From Geodermatophilus dictyosporus (lineage in GTDB: Bacteria > Actinomycetota > Actinomycetes > Mycobacteriales > Geodermatophilaceae), in NCBI RefSeq assembly GCF_900115505.1, contig NZ_FOWQ01000005.1, positions 248,001 to 312,000 of the forward strand: a stretch of 64,000 bases of DNA, read 5' to 3'. The notes under the pieces were generated by a model. That model had not been told where the DNA came from, searched no databases, and worked only from the letters and a program-made list of their open reading frames with translations. Every line of letters starts with the position of its first letter. Positions within the stretch are counted from its first letter, which is position 1. The translations under genes and the position numbers were made by a program. Below are positions 33,460 through 42,283 of this stretch, in pieces.

Positions 33460-35516
33460 CCGGCGACCTGTCGGTCTTCGGTGACCCGCGGTCGGTCGCC
33501 GTCGTCGGGGCCTCCCCCGACCCGGCCAAGTGGGGGTACTGGCTGGCCCGCGGCGCGCTGCAGGGCGCCGGCCGGCGGCCGGTGCACCTGGTCAACGCGC
33601 GCGGGGCGGTCGTCGAGGGCACCCCGTCCGTGCCCTCGCTGCGCGACCTGCCCGGGGCGCCCGACCTCGTCGTGCTCTGCACACCCGCCGCCTCGGTGCC
33701 GAGCCTGGTCGACGAGGCGCTCGACCTCGGCGCCCGGGGCCTGCTCGCCATCACCGCGGGGATCGACCTCGCCCACGGCGAGCCCGGCCTGGAGCGGCGG
33801 CTCGCCGACCGGGTGCGGGCCGCCGGCGCCCGCCTGGTCGGCCCCAACTGCCTGGGCGTGTACGACGCGGCCACCGACCTGGAGCTGGCCTGGGGCACCT
33901 TCACAGCCGGCCACCTGGCGATCGTGTCCCAGTCGGGGCAGCTCGGCCTCGAGCTCGCCGGGCTGGCCGCGCACGCCGGCCTGGGCGTCTCGCGGTTCGT
34001 CTCGATCGGCAACCAGGTCGACGTCACCGCGGTGGAGGTGCTCGACGACCTGGTCGCCCACGAGGCCACCCGGGCGGTGGTCCTCTACCTCGAGGGCTTC
34101 GCCGACGGCCGCGCGCTGCTGGGCGCGATGACCCGGCTGCGCGCCGCGGGCAAGCCGGTCGTCGTCCTCACCGTGGGCGCCAGCGACGCCAGCCGGGCGG
34201 CCGCGCGCTCGCACACCGGGGCGCTGACCGCGGCCACCGAGGTGGTGGCCGCGGCGTGCCGGGCCGCCGGGTCGGTGCTGGTCGACACCCCCGCGCAGGC
34301 CGTCGAGCTGGCGCACCTGCTGCTGGGCAGCCCGCTGCCGCCCGGGCGGCGCGTCGCGGTCGTGAGCGACAGCGGCGGGCAGGGGGCGCTGGCCGCCGAC
34401 ACCCTCGCCCGCGAGGGCCTGGTCGTGCCCCGGCTCGGTGCCGCGACCGCGGAGGCGCTGGCGCGCGCGCTGCCGCCGACCGCCGCCGTCGGCAACCCCG
34501 TCGACCTCGCGGGCGCCGGCGAGCAGGACCTCGACAGCTACGCCCGCGTGGTGGAGACGCTGCTCGACAGCGGCGAGGTCGACGCCGTCGTCCTCACCGG
34601 CTACTTCGGCTGCTACGGCGCCGACACCCCGCAGCTGGTGCACCGCGAGCTCGAGGTGGTCAAGACCCTCGCCGACGCCGTCCGCGTGCACCGCCGGCCG
34701 GTCGTCGTGCACTCGATGAGCCCGGACTCCGAGGCCGTGCGGACGCTGCGCGCCTCCGCCGTCCCGACGCTGCACACCGTCGACGCCGCGGCCCGGTCCC
34801 TCGCGCTGGCCGCCCGGCTGGCCGCCGGCAGCGGCGGCCCGGTGCCCCACGCGGCCCCCGGCGCGGGGACCGGCCGGGCGCTGCCCTACCTGGCGGCGCG
34901 CGCCCGGGTGGCGGCGTCCGGGGTGGCCTACCCGGGAGCCGAGCCGGTGCGGACGGCGGACGACGTCCGCGCCGCCGCCGGCCGGCTGGCCGCGCCCTAC
35001 GTGCTCAAGGCCGGCTGGATCGAGCACCGCAGCGACGTCGGCGGCGTGGTCGCCGGGCTCGCCGACGCCGAGGCCGCGGTCGCTGCGCTGCGGGACCTCA
35101 CCGCCCGCCTCGGGGAGGGTGGGTACGTGCTGGAGGAGATGGACACCCGTCCCGGCGTCGTGGAGCTCATCGTGGGCGCCCGCCGCGACCCGGCGTTCGG
35201 CCCGGTGGTGCTCGTCGGGCTCGGCGGCGTGCAGGCCGAGGTGTACCGCGACGTGCAGGTGGCCCTCGCCCCGGTCACCGCGGAGCAGGCCCGCGAGCTG
35301 CTCGGCCGGCTGCGCGGCGCGGCGCTGCTCACCGGCTGGCGCGGCGCCCCCGCCGTCGACCTCGACGCGGCCGCCGAGGTGGCCGCCGCGGTCTCCCGGC
35401 TGGTCGCCGGGCAGGGCGACGTGGCCGAGGCCGAGGTCAACCCGCTGCGCGTGGGGCCCGCCGGCGCCGTCGCGGTCGACGCCCTCGTGGCGGTCGGCGA
35501 GGAGGGGCCGCGGTGA
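33456..35516 (+). CDS. ADP-forming acyl-CoA ligase (fused alpha and beta subunits)
   Basis: A 686-aa NDP-forming acyl-CoA synthetase. Alpha part: CoA-binding SVAVVGASPDPAKWG, VGPNCLGVYD, IVSQSGQLGLE, and the phospho-His motif RSHTGALTA. Beta part: ATP-grasp domain starting near residue 470 with YVLKAGWIEHRSDVGGV, and EAEVNPLRV at the end. It would form an acyl-CoA and ADP from a carboxylate, or run backwards for ATP. Cluster context suggests a C4 guanidino or ureido acid. It overlaps genes on both sides by 4 nt. Distinct from the PatA-type gene at 1-1844, which adds a GNAT domain. Confidence 0.9.
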   Translation: MTGDLSVFGDPRSVAVVGASPDPAKWGYWLARGALQGAGRRPVHLVNARGAVVEGTPSVPSLRDLPGAPDLVVLCTPAASVPSLVDEALDLGARGLLAITAGIDLAHGEPGLERRLADRVRAAGARLVGPNCLGVYDAATDLELAWGTFTAGHLAIVSQSGQLGLELAGLAAHAGLGVSRFVSIGNQVDVTAVEVLDDLVAHEATRAVVLYLEGFADGRALLGAMTRLRAAGKPVVVLTVGASDASRAAARSHTGALTAATEVVAAACRAAGSVLVDTPAQAVELAHLLLGSPLPPGRRVAVVSDSGGQGALAADTLAREGLVVPRLGAATAEALARALPPTAAVGNPVDLAGAGEQDLDSYARVVETLLDSGEVDAVVLTGYFGCYGADTPQLVHRELEVVKTLADAVRVHRRPVVVHSMSPDSEAVRTLRASAVPTLHTVDAAARSLALAARLAAGSGGPVPHAAPGAGTGRALPYLAARARVAASGVAYPGAEPVRTADDVRAAAGRLAAPYVLKAGWIEHRSDVGGVVAGLADAEAAVAALRDLTARLGEGGYVLEEMDTRPGVVELIVGARRDPAFGPVVLVGLGGVQAEVYRDVQVALAPVTAEQARELLGRLRGAALLTGWRGAPAVDLDAAAEVAAAVSRLVAGQGDVAEAEVNPLRVGPAGAVAVDALVAVGEEGPR

Positions 35517-37126
35517 CCGAGGTCAGCGGCGGGCAGGCGCTGGTGGCGGCCCTGGTCGCGCACGGCGTCGACACCGTCTTCGGCATCCCGGGCACGCACA
35601 ACCTGGAGATCTACCGGCACCTGGCCCTCGCCGGCGTCCGGCACGTCAGCCCCCGGCACGAGCAGGGCGCCGGCTACGCCGCCGACGGGTACGCCCGCAC
35701 CAGCGGCCGGCCCGGCGTCGCCGTCGTCACCAGCGGGCCGGCGCTGCTCAACGCGGCCGCCGCGGTCGGTCAGGCGTGGTCGGACTCGGTGCCCGTGCTG
35801 GTCGTCTCCCCCGGCCTGCCGCTGCGCCACCCGGGCCTGGGCAACGGCCTGCTGCACGAGACGCGGGACCAGGGCGCGGCGATGGCCGCGGTCGCCGCGG
35901 CGAGCATCCGGGCCACCAGCGTCGCGGAGATCCCGGTGGCGGTCGCGCAGGCCTTCGCGCTGATGACCGCCGGCCGGCCGCGCCCGGTGCACCTGGAGGT
36001 CCCCCTCGACGTGCTGCTCGAGACCGGCCCGGCGGTCGCGACCCGCGCGGCCACCCCGGCGCCGGCCGTCCCCGCCGGGGTCGACCTCGCCGCGGCCGCC
36101 GCGCGCCTGGCGGGGGCCGCCCGGCCGGTGCTCGTCGTCGGCGGCGGCGCCCGCGGTGCCGCCGGGCAGGTGCGGCGGGTCGCCGAGCGGCTCGGCGCCC
36201 CGACCGTCACCACGACCAACGGCAAGGGCGTGCTGCCCGAGGACCACCCGCTGTCGCTGGGCGCGGGCCTGCAGCTGCCCGCCGTCCGCGACCTGGTGGC
36301 CGACGCCGACGCCGTCCTGGCCGTGGGCACCGAGCTGGCGCCCTCGGACCTCTGGTACGGCCCGCTGCCGCTGGAGGGCCGGCTGGTCCGCGTCGACGTC
36401 GACCCCGTCGGGTGCGTCGTCAACGCCGTCCCGGCCGTGGCCCTCGTCGGCGACGCCGCCGCGACGCTCGACGCCCTGCTCGCCGCGCTGCCGGACGGCG
36501 GGCCGCCCGGACCCGCGGCCGCCGAGCGGGCGGCCGGGTGGCGTGCGCGGAAGGACGCCGACGCGCGGGCCGAGGGGGCGGAGTGGCTGCCGCTGCTCGG
36601 CCGACTGGCCGAGGCGCTGCCGCGCGACGCGGTCGTCGGCGCCGACAACGCGATGGTCTGCTACTACGGCGCCCTGGCCAACCTGGCCACCCACCGCCCG
36701 GGCTCGTTCCTCTTCCCCACCGGCTTCGGCACCCTCGGCTACGGCCTGCCCGCGGCCGTCGGCGCGAAGGTGGCCGACCCCGGCGCCCCGGTCGTGGCCC
36801 TGCTCGGCGACGGCGGGGTCATGTTCACCCTCCCCGAGCTGGCCATGGCCGCCGACCTGCGGCTGCCGCTGCCGGTCGTGGTCGTCGACAACGCCGGCTA
36901 CGGCGAGATCCGCAACGAGATGCGCGACCGCGACGACCCGGTGCACGCCGTCGACCTGCCCTCCCCCGACCTCGCCGCGGTCGGCCGGGCGCTCGGCTGC
37001 CACGGCGTGACCCTCGACGGCCCCGACGGGCTGGCCGACGCCGTCCGCCGCGCGCTGGCCGCCGACCGGCCGACCGTCGTGCACGTCCGCCACTCCCCTC
37101 CGACCGGCGAAGGAGCTGCCCGATGA
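35513..37126 (+). CDS. aruI: TPP-dependent 2-oxoacid decarboxylase, AruI-like (5-guanidino-2-oxopentanoate decarboxylase)
   Basis: A 537-aa acetolactate-synthase-fold enzyme. N-terminal Glu50 in PRHEQGAGYAADGYAR activates TPP; the C-terminal TPP/Mg site is GDGGVMFT ... DNAGYGE. The stretch GLLHETRDQGA mirrors the AruI signature LHETQDQ, and ERPRPVHI-type wording appears as GRPRPVHLEVPLDVL. AruI decarboxylates the 2-oxo acid of arginine to 4-guanidinobutanal. Placement beside an amino-acid dehydrogenase and dimethylargininase supports action on the 2-oxo acids of arginine or citrulline. A plain acetolactate synthase is less likely, with no small subunit gene nearby. Confidence 0.82.
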   Translation: MTEVSGGQALVAALVAHGVDTVFGIPGTHNLEIYRHLALAGVRHVSPRHEQGAGYAADGYARTSGRPGVAVVTSGPALLNAAAAVGQAWSDSVPVLVVSPGLPLRHPGLGNGLLHETRDQGAAMAAVAAASIRATSVAEIPVAVAQAFALMTAGRPRPVHLEVPLDVLLETGPAVATRAATPAPAVPAGVDLAAAAARLAGAARPVLVVGGGARGAAGQVRRVAERLGAPTVTTTNGKGVLPEDHPLSLGAGLQLPAVRDLVADADAVLAVGTELAPSDLWYGPLPLEGRLVRVDVDPVGCVVNAVPAVALVGDAAATLDALLAALPDGGPPGPAAAERAAGWRARKDADARAEGAEWLPLLGRLAEALPRDAVVGADNAMVCYYGALANLATHRPGSFLFPTGFGTLGYGLPAAVGAKVADPGAPVVALLGDGGVMFTLPELAMAADLRLPLPVVVVDNAGYGEIRNEMRDRDDPVHAVDLPSPDLAAVGRALGCHGVTLDGPDGLADAVRRALAADRPTVVHVRHSPPTGEGAAR

Positions 37127-38340
37127 GCGCCCCCCTGCTCGAGACCACCTGGACCGACCCGGTCACCGGCGTGCGGGGCTACCTGGTCCTCGACACCCTG
37201 GTGCGCGGGCTGGCCAGCGGCGGCCTGCGGATCCGGGAGGGCTGCACGCTCGAGGAGGTGCGCGGCCTGGCCCGGGGGATGACCCGCAAGGAGGCGCTGG
37301 TCTACGACCCGGCCGACCGCTACCTGCCCCTCGGCGGCGGCAAGGGCGGCATCGACCTCGACCCGGCCGACCCGCGCGCGGTCGACGTGCTCCGCCGGTT
37401 CCTCGCGGCCGTGCTGCCGGTGGTGCGCAGCCAGTGGAACACCGGCGAGGACTTCGGGCTGCGCCAGGAGACGATCGACCGGGTGGCCGCCGAGCTGGGC
37501 CTGGCCAGCACGGTCGAGGCGGTCTTCGCCACGCTGGAGGACGCCGCGGCGGCGCGCGGCCGGCTGGCGCGGGCCTTCGCCGTCGACGTCGACGGCGTCT
37601 CCCTCGGCGACCTGGTCGGCGGCTACGGGGTGGCCCGCACCGGCGTGGTGCACCTGGAGCGCACCGGCGTGCCGGTCGCGGGGGCGACGGCGGTGGTGCA
37701 GGGGTTCGGCTCCATCGGCGGGGCCGCGGCGCGGTACCTGGCCCGGTCCGGGGTGTCGGTGGTCGCCGTGGCCGACCGGGCGGGGCTGATCCGCAACGAC
37801 GGCGGCCTCGACGTGGAGGCGCTGCTCGCCGCCCGCGACCCGCTCGGCGTCGTCGACCGCTCGGCGCTGCGGCCCTCGGACACCACCGCCCCGAACGACG
37901 GGTGGCTCGACGTCCCCTGCGACCTGCTGGTGCCCGCCGCGATGTCCTACGTGGTCACCGCCGGCGACGTCCCGCGGATCCGCGCCCGGGCCGTCGTCGA
38001 GGGGGCGAACATGCCCACGCTGCCCGACGCCGAGGCGCTGCTGCACGCCGCCGGGGTCCCGGTGCTGCCGGACTTCCTGGCCAACGTCATGACCAACGCC
38101 TGGTGGTGGTGGACGGTCTTCGGCGACGTCGAGCCCACGGCGGAGTCGTCGTTCGCCAAGATCGACGCGGTGGTGCGGCGGCTGGTGGGCACGGTGTCCG
38201 ACGACGCGGCGGCCCGGGGGTGCACGCTGCGCGAGGCGGCGCTCGCCCTGGCCCGCCGCAACGCCGAGGCCGTGCAGGCGGCGGTCGGCGTCACCGGCGC
38301 CGGCACTCCGGCGGAGGAGGCGGCGTTGGTCCGGGCATGA
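37123..38340 (+). CDS. Glu/Leu/Phe/Val-family amino-acid dehydrogenase
   Basis: A 405-aa NAD(P)-dependent dehydrogenase. Catalytic domain with LPLGGGKGGIDLDP (substrate and catalytic Lys region), QWNTGEDFGL, then a Rossmann domain with VVQGFGSIGGAAARYL. It removes the alpha-amino group oxidatively, giving a 2-oxo acid and ammonia. In Pseudomonas the matching arginine step uses the transaminase AruH; here a dehydrogenase appears to take its place. ATG 37123 overlaps the aruI-like stop. The amino-acid specificity cannot be read from sequence; it could be arginine, citrulline or another. Confidence 0.87.
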   Translation: MSAPLLETTWTDPVTGVRGYLVLDTLVRGLASGGLRIREGCTLEEVRGLARGMTRKEALVYDPADRYLPLGGGKGGIDLDPADPRAVDVLRRFLAAVLPVVRSQWNTGEDFGLRQETIDRVAAELGLASTVEAVFATLEDAAAARGRLARAFAVDVDGVSLGDLVGGYGVARTGVVHLERTGVPVAGATAVVQGFGSIGGAAARYLARSGVSVVAVADRAGLIRNDGGLDVEALLAARDPLGVVDRSALRPSDTTAPNDGWLDVPCDLLVPAAMSYVVTAGDVPRIRARAVVEGANMPTLPDAEALLHAAGVPVLPDFLANVMTNAWWWWTVFGDVEPTAESSFAKIDAVVRRLVGTVSDDAAARGCTLREAALALARRNAEAVQAAVGVTGAGTPAEEAALVRA

Positions 38341-39233
38341 CGATCCGCTGGACTCCCGCCGACATCCCCGACCAGACCGGCCGCACCGTCGTCGTCACCG
38401 GCGCCACGAGCGGGCTCGGGCTGGCCACCGGGCGGGCGCTGGCCGCGGCCGGTGCCCGCGTGGTGCTCGCCGTCCGCGACCCCGCCCGCGGCGACGCCGC
38501 GGCCGCCGGGCTGCCCGGTGAGGTCGAGGTGCGCCGGCTGGACCTGGCCGACCTCGCCTCGGTGCGCGCCTTCGCCGACGGCTGGCACGGCCCGCTGGAC
38601 GTCCTGGTGAACAACGCCGGGATCATGATGGTGCCGCAGGGCCGCACCGCCGACGGCTTCGAGCTGCAGTTCGGCACCAACCACCTCGGGCACTTCGCGC
38701 TGACCAACCTGCTGCTGCCGCACGTCACCGACCGGGTGGTCACCGTGTCCTCGACGGCGCACCGGGCGGGCCGCATCGACCTCGCCGACCTCAACTGGGA
38801 GCGGCGGCGCTACTCGGCCGAGCGCGCCTACGGCCAGTCCAAGCTGGCCAACCTGCTGTTCACCCTCGAGCTGCAGCGCCGGCTCACCGCGGCCGGGTCA
38901 CCGGTGCGCGCGATGGCCGCCCACCCGGGCTGGTCGGCGACCAACCTGCAGGGCCGCACCGAGAACCGGGTGAAGGACGTGGCCATGGCGCTGGGCAACC
39001 GGGTGGTCGCGCAGTCGGCCGAGCAGGGCGCGCTGCCCACGCTGTTCGTGGCCACCGCCGACCTGCCCGGCGGCAGCTACGCCGGCCCCGACGGCCCGGC
39101 CGAGGTGCGCGGGTACCCGACGCTGGTCGGGCGCACCGCCGCGGCCAGCGACCTGCGGACGGCGGCCGCGCTGTGGACGGCGTCGGCCGAGCTCACCGGC
39201 GTCGACCTCCCCGCGGCCCTCCCCACCCGCTGA
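38337..39233 (+). CDS. Short-chain dehydrogenase/reductase
   Basis: A 298-aa SDR with cofactor motif TGATSGLGLATGRAL, the structural NNAG motif, and catalytic Ser in TVSSTAHRAG plus YGQSK (Tyr-x3-Lys). The type resembles retinol dehydrogenase-like SDRs. ATG 38337 overlaps the previous stop (ATGA), so it is the last gene of the run. It might reduce or oxidise the aldehyde from decarboxylation, but SDRs often ride along in operons, so this is weak. It ends 8 bp from the convergent M56 gene. Confidence 0.87.
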   Translation: MTIRWTPADIPDQTGRTVVVTGATSGLGLATGRALAAAGARVVLAVRDPARGDAAAAGLPGEVEVRRLDLADLASVRAFADGWHGPLDVLVNNAGIMMVPQGRTADGFELQFGTNHLGHFALTNLLLPHVTDRVVTVSSTAHRAGRIDLADLNWERRRYSAERAYGQSKLANLLFTLELQRRLTAAGSPVRAMAAHPGWSATNLQGRTENRVKDVAMALGNRVVAQSAEQGALPTLFVATADLPGGSYAGPDGPAEVRGYPTLVGRTAAASDLRTAAALWTASAELTGVDLPAALPTR

Positions 39234-39241
39234 ACCGGCCC

Positions 39242-40171
39242 TCACACCGCGGGGAGCAGGAGCAGGACGGTCGGGGCGAGCAGGAGCAGCCCGGCGGCGA
39301 GGAGCGCGGCGGCGCGGGCGGCGGGGGGCAGCGGCGGCGGCGGGGTGACCAGCCGGACGACGCGGGCGACCACCGCGCTGCCGGCCACCGCCAGCGCGCC
39401 GTCGGGCACCCCGCCGCCCGCTCCCCCGGCCGCCACCACGATCGCCTGGGCCAGCGTGCGCCGCGGGTCGGGCCCGCCGAGGGTGGCCAGCGCCCGGTCG
39501 TCGGCGCGCATCTCCACCAGCTCCCGGACGGCGGCGTGCGCGCGGGCGGCCGCGGGCAGCACCGGCAGCGCCGCCTCCCACGCCACGAACGGCAGCAGGT
39601 AGAGGTGGTGGTGCTCGGCCAGGTGCGCCCGCTCGTGCGCGACGACGGCGGCCAGCTGGTCGTCGTCGAGCTCGGCGACCATGCCCGAGGAGAGCACCAG
39701 CAGCGGGCGGGCGCCGGGGATGCAGAACGCCACCGGCGCCGGGTGCTCGAGCAGCCGGGCGTCGGGCGCGGCCGGCGAGGGTTGCACCACCAGCTCGAGC
39801 AGCTCGCGGTGCCGGCGGCGGGTGCGCGCGGTGCGCGCCCACGACAGCGCCAGGACGCCGAGCAGCTCCACGGTCAGGACGGCGGCCAGCGTGAGCGCTC
39901 CCCAGTGGTCGCCCCGGACCGGATCGGCCGCCGACCGCCCGGTGAGCACCGCCCAGCCGGCCTCCGGCAGGGAGTGCCCCCACGGCGCCAGGCCGTGCAC
40001 GAGCAGGGCGCCGACGATCGACAGGCCGCCGGCCAGGCCGACCGCCTGCCAGCAGACCAGCGCCACGAGCGGGTCGCGGCGCGGCCAGCGCACCCGGCCG
40101 AGCCACGCGGGCACCGGCCAGGCGAGCAGCGCGGCGAGGACCGCGAGCGCCGCGGCGGTCGCGGGCAGCAC
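39242..40171 (-). CDS. M56-family membrane metallopeptidase (BlaR1-like)
   Basis: A 309-aa membrane protein with about four helices and the zinc-peptidase motif HERAH inside VVAHERAHLAEHHH. Such proteins pair with BlaI repressors and cleave or trigger cleavage of them; unlike BlaR1 there is no penicillin-binding sensor domain here, as is normal for actinobacterial forms. GTG 40171 starts one base after the blaI stop (TGAcGTG). The signal sensed is unknown, but the operators shared with cydA suggest a respiratory cue. Confidence 0.88.
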   Translation of the reverse strand: MLPATAAALAVLAALLAWPVPAWLGRVRWPRRDPLVALVCWQAVGLAGGLSIVGALLVHGLAPWGHSLPEAGWAVLTGRSAADPVRGDHWGALTLAAVLTVELLGVLALSWARTARTRRRHRELLELVVQPSPAAPDARLLEHPAPVAFCIPGARPLLVLSSGMVAELDDDQLAAVVAHERAHLAEHHHLYLLPFVAWEAALPVLPAAARAHAAVRELVEMRADDRALATLGGPDPRRTLAQAIVVAAGGAGGGVPDGALAVAGSAVVARVVRLVTPPPPLPPAARAAALLAAGLLLLAPTVLLLLPAV

Positions 40172-40172
40172 G

Positions 40173-40532
40173 TCAGCGGGCGTCCGGCGCCGTCTCCTCG
40201 AGCAGCTGCCGCAGCAGCCGCGCCTCCTCGGGGTCCACGCCGCCGACGAAGCGGGCCAGCACGGCCTGCCGGTCACCGGAGCGGCCGAGCACCTCGTGCA
40301 TGAGCTCGGCGGCGTGCTGCTCGCGGGTCGCCGTCGGCCGGAACCGGCGCGGCCGGGCGTCGTCGTGCTCGACGAAGCCCTTGGCCTCCAGCCGGGAGAG
40401 CACGGTGTGCACGGTGGTCAGCGCCAGCCCGCGCTCGGCCAGCGCGTCGCGCAGCCCGGCCGCCGCGACCGGCCCGTCGGCGGCCCACAGCCGGTCCATG
40501 ACGGTGCGCTCCAGGTCGCCCAGCGAGGCCAC
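40173..40532 (-). CDS. BlaI/MecI/CopY-family repressor
   Basis: A 119-aa winged-helix repressor: LGDLERTVMDRLWAADGPV, then the recognition helix TTVHTVLSRLEAKGFV, and a short helical dimerisation tail. GTG 40532. Three boxes of the form GTTCTAC-N5-GTAGAAC lie between it and cydA: one 19 bp before its own start and two before cydA. This supports joint repression of the blaI-M56 unit and the cytochrome bd operon, which would make it a respiratory rather than beta-lactam regulator. Confidence 0.92.
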   Translation of the reverse strand: MASLGDLERTVMDRLWAADGPVAAAGLRDALAERGLALTTVHTVLSRLEAKGFVEHDDARPRRFRPTATREQHAAELMHEVLGRSGDRQAVLARFVGGVDPEEARLLRQLLEETAPDAR

Positions 40533-40550
40533 GGTTCCTCCAGTCGGTCG

Positions 40551-40569
40551 GTTCTACCCAGCGTAGAAC
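40551..40569. promoter_or_regulatory. BlaI-type operator A
   Basis: GTTCTACCCAGCGTAGAAC: perfect 7-bp arms with a 5-bp centre, 19 bp before the blaI start. Best-conserved of three copies. Confidence 0.75.
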
Positions 40570-40618
40570 GGGAGCCGGCCCCGGCGCACGGACCGTGTCG
40601 CGCAGCTCACCCCGACCC

Positions 40619-40637
40619 GTTCTACGAGACGTAGAGA
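40619..40637. promoter_or_regulatory. BlaI-type operator B
   Basis: GTTCTAC-GAGAC-GTAGAGA: left arm identical to operator A, right arm with two changes. Lies 67 bp before the cydA start and only 4 bp from operator C, allowing cooperative binding. Confidence 0.7.
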
Positions 40638-40641
40638 AGTG

Positions 40642-40660
40642 GTTCTACGAGGCGTAGAAA
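40642..40660. promoter_or_regulatory. BlaI-type operator C
   Basis: GTTCTAC-GAGGC-GTAGAAA: left arm identical, right arm with one change. The 23-bp spacing from operator B is about two helical turns, so two dimers would bind the same face. It is 43 bp before GTG 40704. Confidence 0.72.
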
Positions 40661-40703
40661 GGAGTCGTCGGGGGCGGCTCCCGGCAGGTGAGGAGCAGGT
40701 GGC

Positions 40704-42269
40704 GTGGACGTCCTGGACATCGCCCGCTGGCAGTTCGGCATCACGACCGTCTATCACTTCCTGATGGTCCCGCTGACCATCGGGCTGGGGATCCTGGTCG
40801 CGGTCATGCACACGATGTGGGTGCGCACCGGCAAGCCCGAGTGGCTCCGGATGACGCGTTTCTGGGGCAAGGTGTACCTGGTCAACTTCGTGCTCGGCGT
40901 GGCCACCGGCCTGGTGCAGGAGTTCCAGTTCGGCCTGGCCTGGAGCGAGTACTCGCGCTTCGTCGGCGACGTCTTCGGCTCGCTGCTGGCGCTCGAGGCG
41001 CTGCTGGCCTTCTTCCTCGAGTCGACCTTCCTGGGGCTGTGGATCTTCGGCTGGGGCCGGATCCCGAAGAAGCTGCACCTCGCGGCGCTGTGGGCCGCCG
41101 TCGTCGGCTCGATCGTCAGCGCGTACTTCATCATCGCGGCCAACTCGTGGATGCAGCACCCGGTCGGCGTCGCCGTCGGCGAGGACGGCCGCCCGGTGCA
41201 GGTCGACTTCCTCGCCGTGCTGACGAACAACACGGCGCTGGCCGCCTTCAGCCACGCCGTCGTCGCCGCGCTCGTGGTCGCCGGCGCCCTGCTCGTCGGC
41301 ATCGGCCTGTGGCACCTGCGCAAGCGGAAGCTGGCCGGTGCGCCGACCACGGACGTCGACCACTCCGTCTGGCGCCGCTCGGTGCGGGTCGGCGGGTTGG
41401 TCTCGCTGGCCGCCTTCGTGCTCGTCGCCGTCACCGGTGACTGGCAGGGCAAGCTGATGTACCACCAGCAGCCGCTGAAGATGAGCTCCGCCGAGGCGCT
41501 CTGCGAGACCGAGGCGCCGGCGCCGTTCTCCGTGTTCGCCTGGGCCAAGCTCGGCAGCAACGAGTGCGACGACGTGCACAGCTACACCATCCCGGGCCTG
41601 CTGTCCTTCCTCGCGCACAACGACTTCTCCTCCCCCGTCCCGGGCATCGAGGAGCTGCAGGAGGAGTACGCCGTCGTCTACGGCGCGACCTACCCCGACG
41701 ACCCGTCCTTCGGAGACCGGGCCGGTGACCCGATCGACTACACCCCGGTGCTCGCGGCCACCTACTGGAGCTTCCGGCTCATGATCGGCATGGGCGGCGT
41801 CTCGGCCGGCGTGGCGGCCTACGCCCTGTGGGCCACCCGCCGCGGCCGGGTGCCGACGTCGCGGGTCGGCGTCTACGGGTCGCTGCTGGCCGTCGGCGCG
41901 CCGTTCGTGGCCAACGCGGCCGGGTGGGTGTTCACCGAGATCGGCCGCCAGCCCTTCGTCGTGTACCCGAACCCGGACGTGCCGGTCGACGAGCAGGTGT
42001 GGTTCTTCACCGCCCAGGCCGTCTCCCCCGGCGTCACCGCCGCCGAGGTGTGGACCTCGCTGGTCAGCCTCGCCCTGCTCTACGGCGCCCTCGCCGTCGT
42101 CGAGCTGTTCCTCATCACCCGGCTGGTCCGCGGCGGCGTCACCACGGGCGACACCACCGCCACGCCGCCGGCCGTGGCGTCCTCCCGGCGGGACGACGAC
42201 GAGCGTCCCGACGGCGACCGCGCGGACGACGACCGTGCCGACGACGACGTCCTCTCCTTCGCGTACTGA
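40704..42269 (+). CDS. cydA: Cytochrome bd ubiquinol/menaquinol oxidase subunit I
   Basis: A 521-aa membrane oxidase subunit carrying haems b558, b595 and d. It oxidises quinol and reduces oxygen with high affinity. Conserved haem ligands appear in VYHFLMVPLTIGLG (His19), AAFSHAVVAAL (haem b558 His) and FRLMIGMGG (Met). The Q-loop is short. An Asp-rich tail (RRDDDERPDGDRADDDR) is unusual. GTG 40704 has GAGGAGCAGG upstream. First gene of cydA-cydB-cydDC under two BlaI-type boxes. Confidence 0.95.
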   Translation: MDVLDIARWQFGITTVYHFLMVPLTIGLGILVAVMHTMWVRTGKPEWLRMTRFWGKVYLVNFVLGVATGLVQEFQFGLAWSEYSRFVGDVFGSLLALEALLAFFLESTFLGLWIFGWGRIPKKLHLAALWAAVVGSIVSAYFIIAANSWMQHPVGVAVGEDGRPVQVDFLAVLTNNTALAAFSHAVVAALVVAGALLVGIGLWHLRKRKLAGAPTTDVDHSVWRRSVRVGGLVSLAAFVLVAVTGDWQGKLMYHQQPLKMSSAEALCETEAPAPFSVFAWAKLGSNECDDVHSYTIPGLLSFLAHNDFSSPVPGIEELQEEYAVVYGATYPDDPSFGDRAGDPIDYTPVLAATYWSFRLMIGMGGVSAGVAAYALWATRRGRVPTSRVGVYGSLLAVGAPFVANAAGWVFTEIGRQPFVVYPNPDVPVDEQVWFFTAQAVSPGVTAAEVWTSLVSLALLYGALAVVELFLITRLVRGGVTTGDTTATPPAVASSRRDDDERPDGDRADDDRADDDVLSFAY

Positions 42270-42283
42270 CCGGAGTGCCTGAC

